A stretch of 7,212 bases of DNA from Fibrobacterales bacterium (GCA_025997455.1 BNUP01000112.1:1-7212), one strand, 5' to 3'. Counted from the first letter of the stretch, positions 1 through 6,294 are shown. Made by a program: numbers and translations. Notes: generated by a model not told the origin, from the sequence alone.

Positions 1-1
1 A

Positions 2-1414
2 AAATTTTTGGATCACGGAGTTATTTACCCGCTTGAACCGCAGAACAAGGTTGCGGAATCAGGTGCGTATTTGGTGCACTTGGTTGAACAATACGACATT
101 GACCTAATATCTATAGGTAATGGAACGGCAAGCCGCGAAACGGATGATTTTATAAAGGGCATTTCTTCAAAATTGAAAAATAAGAAAGGCGAGAGACCCG
201 TTGCGGTTATTGTGAATGAGTCGGGTGCATCGGTATATAGTGCAAGCGAATTGGCTATAGCGGAATTTCCAAAAGAAGATGTTACCACAAGAGGTGCAAT
301 TTCAATAGGTCGCAGATTGCAAGATCCGCTCGCGGAGTTGGTGAAGGTTGAGCCTAAGGCTATAGGTGTGGGTCAGTATCAGCACGATGTGAATCAGCGC
401 GAATTGCAAAAACGACTTGAAGAGGTTATTGAGGAATGCGTGAATAAGGTCGGTGTTGATGTGAATAGTGCAAGTTCCGCGTTGCTCGGCTACATTTCTG
501 GCGTGAATAAAAATTTGGCGGAAGCGATTGTGAAACACAGAGATGAGAAAGGGGCGTTTGAGAGCAGAGAATCTTTGAAAGAAGTTAAAGGCTTGGGGCA
601 AAAGGCTTTTGAACAATCTGTTGGTTTTTTGAGAATTGCAGATGCAAAAAATCCGCTTGATAACAGCGGAGTTCATCCTGAAAGTTACTTGCTCGTGGAA
701 AAAATTGCCGAGAAAGCCGGACTTCCTTTGAATGAGTTAGTCGGGAATGCAACGGTAATTCAATCTCTGAATATCGATGATTTTATCGATAAAGAAGGCG
801 GTATAGGGAAGAATACGCTTGCAGATATTTTTAAGGAATTGGAAAAACCCGGTCGCGATCCTCGAAAGGAATTTCACTACGCAAAATTCAATCCTAAAAT
901 TAAAACGATGCAGGATTTGATTACCGGAAGTTGGGTTGAAGGCGTTGTCAGCAATGTTACAAATTTCGGTGCGTTTGTAGATATTGGAGTTCATCAAGAC
1001 GGTTTGGTGCATATTTCCGAGATGAGCGAACAGTTTGTTAAAGATGCAAAAACGGTTCTCACGCTCGGTGATGTGGTGAAGGTTCGTATTGTGTCGGTTG
1101 ATGCTTTGAACAAGAGAATTTCGCTGTCTATGAAACAGGAAAGCGAGAGGAGAGTTGGCGGTTCTAACAAAGATGATGGAAATCGCGGCGGAGCATACAA
1201 TAATCGCGGGTTTGGCGGAGGAAGAGATAATCGCGGATTTAGCGGCGGTGCTAAGAACCAACCTCAACAAGCGGCAACCCTTGCGGATTTGAAAGCCAGA
1301 TTTTCAGGGAAGGATAAGAAAAATGCAGATGCTCCAAAGAAACCTGCGGCGGCGGCTGTTAAACAGAGCGATGTTTTGGCTCGTTTGAAAAAGGCGATGA
1401 AAGGCGGGTTGTAG
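2..1414 (+). CDS. tex: Tex/YhgF transcription accessory protein, C-terminal part (5' end outside window)
   Basis: RNA-binding Tex family protein, a cytoplasmic S1-domain protein linked to transcription and RNA handling. The reading frame is open to the window edge, so the first in-frame TTG (base 8) is not the real start; full-length Tex is usually 700-800 residues and about 470 are seen. Counting from that TTG: end of the YqgF-like RNase H-fold domain with IGNGTASRET (36-45); the family signatures SASELA and RRLQDPLAELVK; GVGQYQHDVNQ (120-130); a helix-hairpin-helix region (about 154-210) ending KAFEQSVGFLRI; and the S1 domain (about 307-375) with GVVSNVTNFGAFVDIG and GLVHISEMS. Beyond S1 lies a tail of about 90 residues rich in Gly, Arg and Asn with RGG-like repeats (391-414), then a Lys/Ala-rich end. 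The stop is 4 nt before the methyltransferase start, suggesting co-transcription. Identification is very secure; the role of the tail is unknown. Confidence 0.96.
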   Translation, partial: KFLDHGVIYPLEPQNKVAESGAYLVHLVEQYDIDLISIGNGTASRETDDFIKGISSKLKNKKGERPVAVIVNESGASVYSASELAIAEFPKEDVTTRGAISIGRRLQDPLAELVKVEPKAIGVGQYQHDVNQRELQKRLEEVIEECVNKVGVDVNSASSALLGYISGVNKNLAEAIVKHRDEKGAFESRESLKEVKGLGQKAFEQSVGFLRIADAKNPLDNSGVHPESYLLVEKIAEKAGLPLNELVGNATVIQSLNIDDFIDKEGGIGKNTLADIFKELEKPGRDPRKEFHYAKFNPKIKTMQDLITGSWVEGVVSNVTNFGAFVDIGVHQDGLVHISEMSEQFVKDAKTVLTLGDVVKVRIVSVDALNKRISLSMKQESERRVGGSNKDDGNRGGAYNNRGFGGGRDNRGFSGGAKNQPQQAATLADLKARFSGKDKKNADAPKKPAAAAVKQSDVLARLKKAMKGGL

Positions 1415-1418
1415 GGTT

Positions 1419-2651
1419 ATGGTTGGCAATTGGCAATTTGATGAGATTAAATGCTACTTTGACAAACTCAATAGCGATCAAAATCATTTTGTCAATTCTA
1501 ACGATATATGCACTCCTATGGAGTGCGTAAAGGAAATGATTGACTCAGTTCCGAATGAATTCTGGAAAAGAGACGATATAAAGGTGCTTGACAGTTGCTG
1601 CGGAAACGGCAACTTTCACGCATACGCCAATTTGAAAACGAGCATAAACAATTTATATTTTAACGAAATAAACGAAAAACGAATTCGTAATGTAAAGGAG
1701 TATTTCGGCGATGATATAAATTTTACGAATAGGGATTTTTTAACTTTTGACGAAAAAGAAGAATACGATATGGTTGTTTCAAATCCGCCGTATGCAATGT
1801 TTAATAACGGAGAACGGGTTTCTAAAAATCACAATTTATCTCGCTTGTTTATAGAAAAAGCGTTAAAAATAACGAAAACAGGCGGCTATATTCTGTTTAT
1901 AGTTCCGAATAATTGGATGAGTTTTTCCGATAGAAATAAACTGCCAAAGGAATTGAGCGAATATCAATTTTTGCATTTGGACATTGGCGGAGCAAAAAAA
2001 TATTTTCCAAAAGTCGGCTCATCTTTTACTTGGTTTTTGTTGCAGAAAATCCCGAATAAAAAACATTTCAAGATAAAGAATACTTATATCAAAAAAGACA
2101 TTCAAACCGCAAAGTTAGATGTTGGGGTTGATTTTATTCCTCTCTATTACAACGAAACTGTCCGAAGCATTGTAAATAAAACAATCTGTGATGTTTCTTT
2201 GCCGAAATATAAAATTGAAACCACAAGTTATCTGCACCACTATACCAAAAGAGCAAACATAAGCGATTTACAGAGTCAGGAATTTCGCTACAAACTAATT
2301 CACACTCCAAGCCAAGTTTGCTATTCAAATATTCCTCACAAATACCAAGACGGATACAAAGTTTTTTTATCGCTCTCTAATCAATACGGCACTTTTATAG
2401 ATAATTGCGGAATGACTCAGAGCATTGCATTTGTGAGATGCAAAAATTTGCAAGATGCAAAAAATATAAAAAGGGAATTAGATAACGGTGTTTATATTTT
2501 TTTAAACAACATAACGAGATACGGCAATTTTAACAATGTTCGCATTTTACAAAATTTTCCGATTTTCGGAAGTTTTGAATTGACGAAGGAGGAAAATAAT
2601 TTTATTTCAGAATTTAACAGAGAATATTATGGCAAAGAAAAAGAACATTAG
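1419..2651 (+). CDS. Adenine-specific (N6) DNA methyltransferase of a type II R-M system
   Basis: Predicted SAM-dependent N6-adenine DNA methyltransferase that protects host DNA from the endonuclease encoded immediately downstream. It has 410 residues in the usual order for a gamma-like class: CTPMECVKEMID (31-42, motif X-like), the SAM-binding motif I VLDSCCGNGNF (57-67), FNEI (81-84, acidic motif II), NRDFLTFD (104-111, motif III), the catalytic motif IV SNPPY (121-125), and GGYILFIVPNNWM (155-167, motif VI). The C-terminal half (about 210-410) has no motif I recognise and is presumably the target-recognition region. ATG is 4 nt after the tex stop with only a weak purine stretch before it. 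The 3' end overlaps the endonuclease gene by 23 nt. Parts are much more AT-rich than tex, consistent with acquisition by transfer. Enzyme class is secure. Sequence specificity (TCNGA) is only inferred from the partner. Confidence 0.93.
   Translation: MVGNWQFDEIKCYFDKLNSDQNHFVNSNDICTPMECVKEMIDSVPNEFWKRDDIKVLDSCCGNGNFHAYANLKTSINNLYFNEINEKRIRNVKEYFGDDINFTNRDFLTFDEKEEYDMVVSNPPYAMFNNGERVSKNHNLSRLFIEKALKITKTGGYILFIVPNNWMSFSDRNKLPKELSEYQFLHLDIGGAKKYFPKVGSSFTWFLLQKIPNKKHFKIKNTYIKKDIQTAKLDVGVDFIPLYYNETVRSIVNKTICDVSLPKYKIETTSYLHHYTKRANISDLQSQEFRYKLIHTPSQVCYSNIPHKYQDGYKVFLSLSNQYGTFIDNCGMTQSIAFVRCKNLQDAKNIKRELDNGVYIFLNNITRYGNFNNVRILQNFPIFGSFELTKEENNFISEFNREYYGKEKEH
2586..2592 (+). promoter_or_regulatory. 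Shine-Dalgarno-like AAGGAGG inside the methyltransferase gene
   Basis: AAGGAGG is the strongest ribosome-binding match seen in the window, but it lies 36 nt before the endonuclease ATG, further than a normal spacing. The endonuclease frame is open back to base 2584, and a rare-start ATT sits 6 nt after the motif at 2599. The ATG at 2629 is still preferred, because it puts the catalytic residues at Hpy188I-like positions. The motif also encodes part of the methyltransferase (TKEE), so it may be coincidental. Confidence 0.25.
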
Positions 2652-3147
2652 TGAAAGTTACCTGAAAAATATAACTCAGTTAGATAAAGAATTCGACTTT
2701 GAGGACTATAGTCACAAAAAGGATTTTTTCTTGTTATGTAAATTGATTCCAAATCCCGAAGAAGAAAAATTAGATATAGAGATTATAGACAAAGAGAAAT
2801 TTGATTGTTCCGGATTAGTGTATATTATGGTAATAAAAGGTAAAATATTTAAAATAGGACACACTATAAACACAATTAAAAATAGAGTTCAATCTTACAA
2901 TTGCGGAAAATTAAAATTTAGATTAAGCGGCACTGCATCAACTACAAATTTTTATGTTTTGCAGAGTTTATTGGCTCTTAATTCTGAAGTTTTTATTTAT
3001 GCTTTTATAACTCCAACACCTGAATATAAACTTTGGGGAGAAACATATAAAGATAGTTTTCCTGTTCCAAAGCGAGCGGAAAATATTTTGATAAAAGAGT
3101 ATATAGGCAGATACGGACGAAAACCGATTGGATGTACACAAACTTGA
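2629..3147 (+). CDS. GIY-YIG family restriction endonuclease, Hpy188I-like (predicted TCNGA specificity)
   Basis: Predicted type II restriction endonuclease, 172 residues, paired with the overlapping methyltransferase. The GIY-YIG core is visible: LVYIM (63-67) stands for GIY and FKIGHT (74-79) for YIG, followed by R86 and Y90 in NRVQSY and by E151-N152 in RAENIL, the metal-binding Glu of the family. From memory, Hpy188I of Helicobacter pylori (about 170 residues, cuts TCNGA) uses Tyr63, Lys73, His76, Arg84 and Glu149. The equivalents here are Y65, K75, H78, R86 and E151, each shifted by exactly two. That agreement in order and spacing argues for a direct homologue rather than a homing or repair GIY-YIG protein. 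A T5orf172-type GIY-YIG protein is the main alternative. The gene starts inside the methyltransferase and ends 6 nt before smr. It is very AT-rich: bases 2821-2880 have 11 G+C of 60. Confidence 0.82.
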   Translation: MAKKKNISESYLKNITQLDKEFDFEDYSHKKDFFLLCKLIPNPEEEKLDIEIIDKEKFDCSGLVYIMVIKGKIFKIGHTINTIKNRVQSYNCGKLKFRLSGTASTTNFYVLQSLLALNSEVFIYAFITPTPEYKLWGETYKDSFPVPKRAENILIKEYIGRYGRKPIGCTQT

Positions 3148-3153
3148 AAATTT

Positions 3154-3573
3154 ATGCCGAAATTTCTCCAAGATGATTCTGCAAACCAAGCCCAACTCGA
3201 ATGGCTAAGGAACAACTATATTTTTGATAAGGACTCTTCCGTTCCGACTGCGAAACGAAATCCGGCGCGTTCAAAACCGCACCAAAGACCTAAAAAGCAG
3301 GTGAGTTTTTCTATTGGGATAATTGCTGATTCGGAAATTGATTTGCACGGCTTGCTTTTGGAAGAGGCTTTGTGTAAAATTGAGATGGAACTTAAACTCG
3401 CTCAAAAAAACAAGTGGAAATGCATTCGCATAATTCACGGAATAGGTAAGGAGTCGGGTGGCGTTATCCGCAAATTTTTGGAGAGGAAGTTCCGCTCGGA
3501 GTGGAGTTGTTTTGTGAGCGACTACAGATATGAGAGGAATAATCGCGGGTCGAGTTTGGCAATATTGGTTTAG
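3154..3573 (+). CDS. Smr-domain protein (MutS2 C-terminal-like nuclease domain)
   Basis: Stand-alone Smr-domain protein of 139 residues. Smr domains are DNA or RNA endonuclease/binding modules found at the C-terminus of MutS2 and as short free proteins; the substrate here is unknown. The N-terminal 50 residues are polar, basic and probably disordered. The domain runs from about 60 to 139, with the hallmark EIDLHG (61-66), a following helix with E70-E71-A72, the second signature IIHGIGKESGG (93-103), and the closing segment NNRGSSLAILV (129-139) in place of the usual GG-G-x-V end. ATG lies 6 nt after the endonuclease stop and has no clear ribosome-binding site, so translation may be coupled. 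Its base composition resembles tex, so it is more likely part of the ancestral neighbourhood than of the R-M cargo. Confidence 0.88.
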   Translation: MPKFLQDDSANQAQLEWLRNNYIFDKDSSVPTAKRNPARSKPHQRPKKQVSFSIGIIADSEIDLHGLLLEEALCKIEMELKLAQKNKWKCIRIIHGIGKESGGVIRKFLERKFRSEWSCFVSDYRYERNNRGSSLAILV

Positions 3574-3585
3574 CCCCCCTAAGAT

Positions 3586-3822
3586 TTAACGCCTATTTTT
3601 ATCGTTCATCATCATAATATGCAGAACTTCTGCGATTTTTTGTGCGGCGGCTTCGCTGAGTTTGCTTTCGCGGTGATTTTTATTAGCAGGTGCGTTCACG
3701 CTTTTTTTGGGTTCTAATTCGGAAAGGTCGGGAGTTTCGCAACCCTTTGGTTTCATCCACTTTGGGCGTTGGCTTGTGAACTTGCCGTCTGCGGTTAAAT
3801 ATTGGGGACCAAAATTTGACAT
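3586..3822 (-). CDS. Small hypothetical protein, 78 residues
   Basis: I do not recognise this protein. It converges on smr, with 12 nt between the stops. The composition looks like a real soluble protein: an N-terminal part with aromatic and basic residues (FGPQYLTADGKF, then RPKWMKPKGCETPDLSELEPKK), a Lys/Asn/Ser-rich linker, and a C-terminal amphipathic helix (KLSEAAAQKIAEVLHIMMM) with a basic end. There is no signal peptide or membrane segment. ATG at 3820-3822 has no clear Shine-Dalgarno sequence. The left-hand copy of the intergenic repeat begins about 18 bp upstream, so its promoter would lie in or beside the repeat. The alternative is a chance open frame; the absence of a better frame on the other strand mildly favours a gene. 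Confidence 0.5.
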   Translation of the reverse strand: MSNFGPQYLTADGKFTSQRPKWMKPKGCETPDLSELEPKKSVNAPANKNHRESKLSEAAAQKIAEVLHIMMMNDKNRR

Positions 3823-3886
3823 AGCAGTAGAATTTAGAAATTAATAAGGGAACGCGGTGTGGATAGAACGCCACAAAAAAGTGAAA

Positions 3887-3921
3887 AGAGTAAAGAGTAG
3901 AGAGTAGAGAATAGAGAATAA
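3887..3921 (+). repeat. Degenerate heptanucleotide tandem repeat (5 x AGAGTAG-like)
   Basis: Five consecutive 7-bp units read AGAGTAA, AGAGTAG, AGAGTAG, AGAATAG and AGAATAA. The tract lies in the interior of the left repeat copy, about 130 bp upstream of clpP. A related pyrimidine-rich stretch, its approximate reverse complement, occurs at 6947-6966. Confidence 0.8.
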
Positions 3922-3922
3922 T

Positions 3923-3954
3923 AACTTTACACTTTTAACTTTCAACTTTACACT
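3923..3954 (+). repeat. Short direct repeat AACTTTACACT, two copies
   Basis: The 11-mer AACTTTACACT occurs at 3923-3933 and again at 3944-3954, separated by 10 bp that also contain AACTTT. It directly follows the heptamer tract and belongs to the variable interior of the left repeat copy. No function is evident. Confidence 0.7.
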
Positions 3955-4042
3955 CTATTACCCACGCCCCTACAATTCCTTTCTCCCCACCACACCCCAC
4001 ACCCCATACCTCTGCATTGCAAAATTTCTACATTCCGCAACT

Positions 4043-4046
4043 GAGG
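4043..4046 (+). promoter_or_regulatory. Ribosome-binding site of clpP
   Basis: GAGG lies 5 nt before the clpP ATG at 4052 and supports that start. It lies just outside the repeat block, in sequence unique to clpP. The other genes of the window have no comparably placed site. Confidence 0.55.
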
Positions 4047-4051
4047 ATTTT

Positions 4052-4636
4052 ATGCACAATACGGAAGAAGAAGAGGATAAAAAAAAGACTACCGACTTTA
4101 TGAAAGAGGCGGAGTATTCGCTCGCGAAAAATCGGCGGGTGTTCTTGTGGGGAGTCGTTAATGACGAGAGTGCGGAAAAATTGGTTAAGCAGTTTCTCTA
4201 TTTGGACTCTATTTCAAATGAGGACATTTATTTTATCATAAACTCGCCGGGCGGCGGAATTTCGAGCGGACTTGCAATTTACGATTGTATGAAAGCGATA
4301 AAAAGCCAAATAGTTACAATTTGTGCGGGGCAGGCGGCATCGTTTGGCGCGGTGCTCTTGTGTGCGGGTGCAAAGGGAAAACGATATGCGTGGAAAAATG
4401 CACGAATTATGATTCATCAGCCGCTTATCAGCGGTGAAATTGTTGCCCCTGCGAGCGACCTTGCAATACAAGCAGAGGAGATGTTGCGGATTCGTGTTAT
4501 TCTCAATCAAATTTTTTGCGAACATACGGGAAAATCGGTTGAAGAATTGGAGCACGATACCGACCGCGATAATTTTATGAGTGCGAAACAGGCGAAAGAA
4601 TACGGAATTGTCGACGAAGTAAAGACGGTATTTTAA
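4052..4636 (+). CDS. clpP: ATP-dependent Clp protease proteolytic subunit ClpP
   Basis: Serine protease subunit that forms a double-heptamer barrel and degrades proteins delivered by Clp ATPases in the cytoplasm. It has 194 residues, normal family length. The catalytic triad is visible: S97 in GQAASFGA (93-100, usually GQAASMGA), H122 in MIHQP (120-124), and D173 in DRDNFMSAKQAKEYGIVDEV (171-190). The substrate-binding glycine-rich stretch SPGGGIS (65-71) is present. The N-terminus is unusually acidic and then basic (TEEEEDKKK), which may be a short propeptide or a different axial-loop sequence. No clpX or tig is adjacent. Instead the stop codon overlaps the ftsY start (TAATG). The promoter presumably lies in the repeat-rich leader upstream. 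If the genome has more than one clpP, this divergent copy may be the secondary one; that cannot be judged here. Confidence 0.95.
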   Translation: MHNTEEEEDKKKTTDFMKEAEYSLAKNRRVFLWGVVNDESAEKLVKQFLYLDSISNEDIYFIINSPGGGISSGLAIYDCMKAIKSQIVTICAGQAASFGAVLLCAGAKGKRYAWKNARIMIHQPLISGEIVAPASDLAIQAEEMLRIRVILNQIFCEHTGKSVEELEHDTDRDNFMSAKQAKEYGIVDEVKTVF

Positions 4637-5547
4637 TGGGTCTTTTTTCTGCGTTAAAAGCGGGGCTTTCCAAAACCAGAGAGGCTATTCTCGGCGAGTT
4701 TAAGGCTATTGCTGGCGTTGGTAAAATTACCGACGAGATGCTCGAAAATTTAGAGGAGCATTTGTTAAAGGCAGATGTGGGTGTTGAGGCGGCGTTCCTC
4801 TTAACCGATGCTTTACGCGAAAACGGCTTGGGAAAATCTCTGTCGCAAAATGAGATAAATGCAATTTTGCGGGCGGAGGCGGAACGGCTTTTAATAGATC
4901 CACCTGAATTGAAATGGCAGGGTAAACCGCATATCGTTTTGATTATAGGCGTGAATGGTGCGGGTAAAACCACCACAATAGGCAAATTGGCTCACCGCTT
5001 AAAAAATGAGGGAAAGTCGGTTATGCTCGCGGCGGGTGATACTTTTAGAGCGGCGGCTATTGAACAGTTGGAAACTTGGGCACAGCGTTCGGGCGCGGAC
5101 TTTGTTCGCCATCAGGAAAACTCCGACCCTTCGGCGGTGGCTTACGATGCGTGCAAGGCTGCGGTTGCACGGGGCAGTGATGTGGTTTTTATAGATACTG
5201 CGGGGCGGCTCCACAATAAGGAACATTTGATGGAGGAGTTGCGAAAAACAGTTCGCGTGGTTAAAAAGGTGAGCGAGGATTTTCCGCACGATGTTTGGCT
5301 TGTGATTGACGGCAACACGGGGCAAAATACCATTAAGCAGGTGGAGGTTTTCCACAAGAATTTTCAACTTACGGGTTTAATAGTCACCAAACTCGACGGA
5401 ACCGCTAGGGGAGGCTCGGTGCTTTCCATTGCGAGTGAACTCAAAATACCGATTTTGTGGATTGGGGTCGGGGAGAAGATTGACCAATTATTGCCCTTTA
5501 ACAAAAAAGAATATATAGACGGATTATTTGAAGACTCGCCCCTTTAA
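4636..5547 (+). CDS. ftsY: Signal recognition particle receptor FtsY
   Basis: SRP-family GTPase that docks ribosome-nascent chain-SRP complexes at the inner membrane. It has 303 residues: a short N domain (about 1-90) starting MGLFSALKAGLSKTR with ADVGVEAA (46-53), then the G domain. GTPase motifs are complete: P-loop GVNGAGKTTT (105-114), DTFRAAA (135-141), DTAGRLHN (187-194), TKLDGTARGG (251-260), and the closing GVGEKIDQLLPF (277-288). VIDGNTGQN (223-231) replaces the more usual VxDAxxGQ. The long acidic A region of E. coli FtsY is absent, as in many bacteria; membrane binding would rest on the short N-terminal helix. The start ATG overlaps the clpP stop by 1 nt, so translation is probably coupled. 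The 3' end overlaps the convergent signal-peptidase-like gene by 24 nt. Confidence 0.97.
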   Translation: MGLFSALKAGLSKTREAILGEFKAIAGVGKITDEMLENLEEHLLKADVGVEAAFLLTDALRENGLGKSLSQNEINAILRAEAERLLIDPPELKWQGKPHIVLIIGVNGAGKTTTIGKLAHRLKNEGKSVMLAAGDTFRAAAIEQLETWAQRSGADFVRHQENSDPSAVAYDACKAAVARGSDVVFIDTAGRLHNKEHLMEELRKTVRVVKKVSEDFPHDVWLVIDGNTGQNTIKQVEVFHKNFQLTGLIVTKLDGTARGGSVLSIASELKIPILWIGVGEKIDQLLPFNKKEYIDGLFEDSPL

Positions 5548-6294
5548 ATTACTGCGGGCAAAAAAGCCTCTTTCCCTGCTGTCGTAACAAATTTTGTTTG
5601 TCGGAATTTTTTCGCAGGAGAGGTAGTATAACGATTCATTTGCTGTGAAACTCGTTATTTCAGTTCTCATATTTTCACTGCCAACGAACAGTTTTCTCTT
5701 AAAATGAATGCTGTCTTGTGCGGGGAAAATTCGCTGTAATTGCAATTCCAAAAGCCGCAATTCCCCGTTCGACAAAAATTTAACTTCGCGTTCCGAAACG
5801 GGTCTCCCCGAAATTGTCGCTCTGCCAACGCTCGAAAAAGGCATTTCGCCGTTTTTGCTTTGGAGAGAAATTTCGATGCTAGTCTTTTCTCCTTTATTTT
5901 GGTCTCTGTAAAGTGCCGCCGCCAAGTCCCAAGCAAAGGGGTTTAGGTCGCCCAAATATATTGTGTCGTTTTTTTGCGGAATGCTGAATTTAACGGAATC
6001 AAATGCAGTCGGCAGTGTGAGCGAGTCGCCGCTTTTTCCTATTTGCCAGAGTAAAATTTTTTCATCGAGCGGAGTTTTTGCAAGGAGCAAATCACCGCTT
6101 TTTGAATCTTCTATGCAGAGTGAGAGTTCACAGGCAAAGAATTTTTCTCCCTCAAATTCCCAAACGGATAAAATAAAATATCGAACAAAAAATGCAAACA
6201 CAACGAGCAATGCGCAGAGAATCAAAATGAGCCACGCACGGAATACGGAGGTTTTGCTTAGGTTTTTTGCAATTTCCCTATTCAAATTTTTCAC
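5524..6294 (-). CDS. Membrane-anchored protein resembling type I signal peptidase (S26 fold), probably catalytically degenerate
   Basis: 256 residues with a short basic N-terminus, one membrane helix (about 19-43) and a soluble domain predicted outside the inner membrane. By eye, several parts follow LepB: SL then SKSGDLLLAK (58-73), like the S-M-x-P-T-L-x-x-G-D box; IGKSGDSL (85-92), like the VGLPGD box; the insertion-type segment IPQKNDTIYLGDLNP (105-119); and near the C-terminus CYDSRERGFFARSNLKGR (236-253), like the final DSR-x-x-G-x-V...G box. The general-base Lys that precedes VGLPGD in active enzymes appears replaced (LLW, 81-83). The nucleophile Ser box is one residue out of register and lacks M-x-P-T. 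An active but divergent peptidase cannot be excluded. The start is GTG at 6292-6294, inside the end of nuoA (17 nt overlap). The family call is by motif pattern only. Confidence 0.55.
   Translation of the reverse strand: MKNLNREIAKNLSKTSVFRAWLILILCALLVVFAFFVRYFILSVWEFEGEKFFACELSLCIEDSKSGDLLLAKTPLDEKILLWQIGKSGDSLTLPTAFDSVKFSIPQKNDTIYLGDLNPFAWDLAAALYRDQNKGEKTSIEISLQSKNGEMPFSSVGRATISGRPVSEREVKFLSNGELRLLELQLQRIFPAQDSIHFKRKLFVGSENMRTEITSFTANESLYYLSCEKIPTNKICYDSRERGFFARSNLKGRVFK

Larger units (their letters stand above)
3841..4036 (+). repeat. Composite intergenic repeat, left copy (inverted relative to 6675-6888)
   Basis: Two blocks match the reverse complement of the region upstream of nuoA. Block B, 3841-3869 (core AAGGGAACGCGGTGTGGATA), matches 6860-6888 at 28 of 29 bases. 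Block A, 3962-4036 (begins CCACGCCCCTACAATTCC), matches 6675-6749 at 69 of 75 bases without gaps. The 92 bp between the blocks is unrelated to the 110 bp interior of the other copy. Block A ends 15 bp before the clpP ATG, so the repeat supplies most of the clpP leader. No open frame or transposase is present, so it is non-coding. Confidence 0.88.

Noticed and set aside
737..1270. Minus-strand open frame of 177 residues opposite tex
   Set aside because: It lies wholly antisense to the well-conserved S1 and linker parts of tex, and its translation shows no recognisable domain.
3571..3588. Bidirectional terminator between smr and the small minus-strand gene
   Set aside because: The 12 bp between the stops contains a C run but no inverted repeat.
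4575..4985. Minus-strand open frame of 136 residues opposite the start of ftsY
   Set aside because: Shadow of ftsY codons on the reverse strand, with no conserved motif and no ribosome-binding site.
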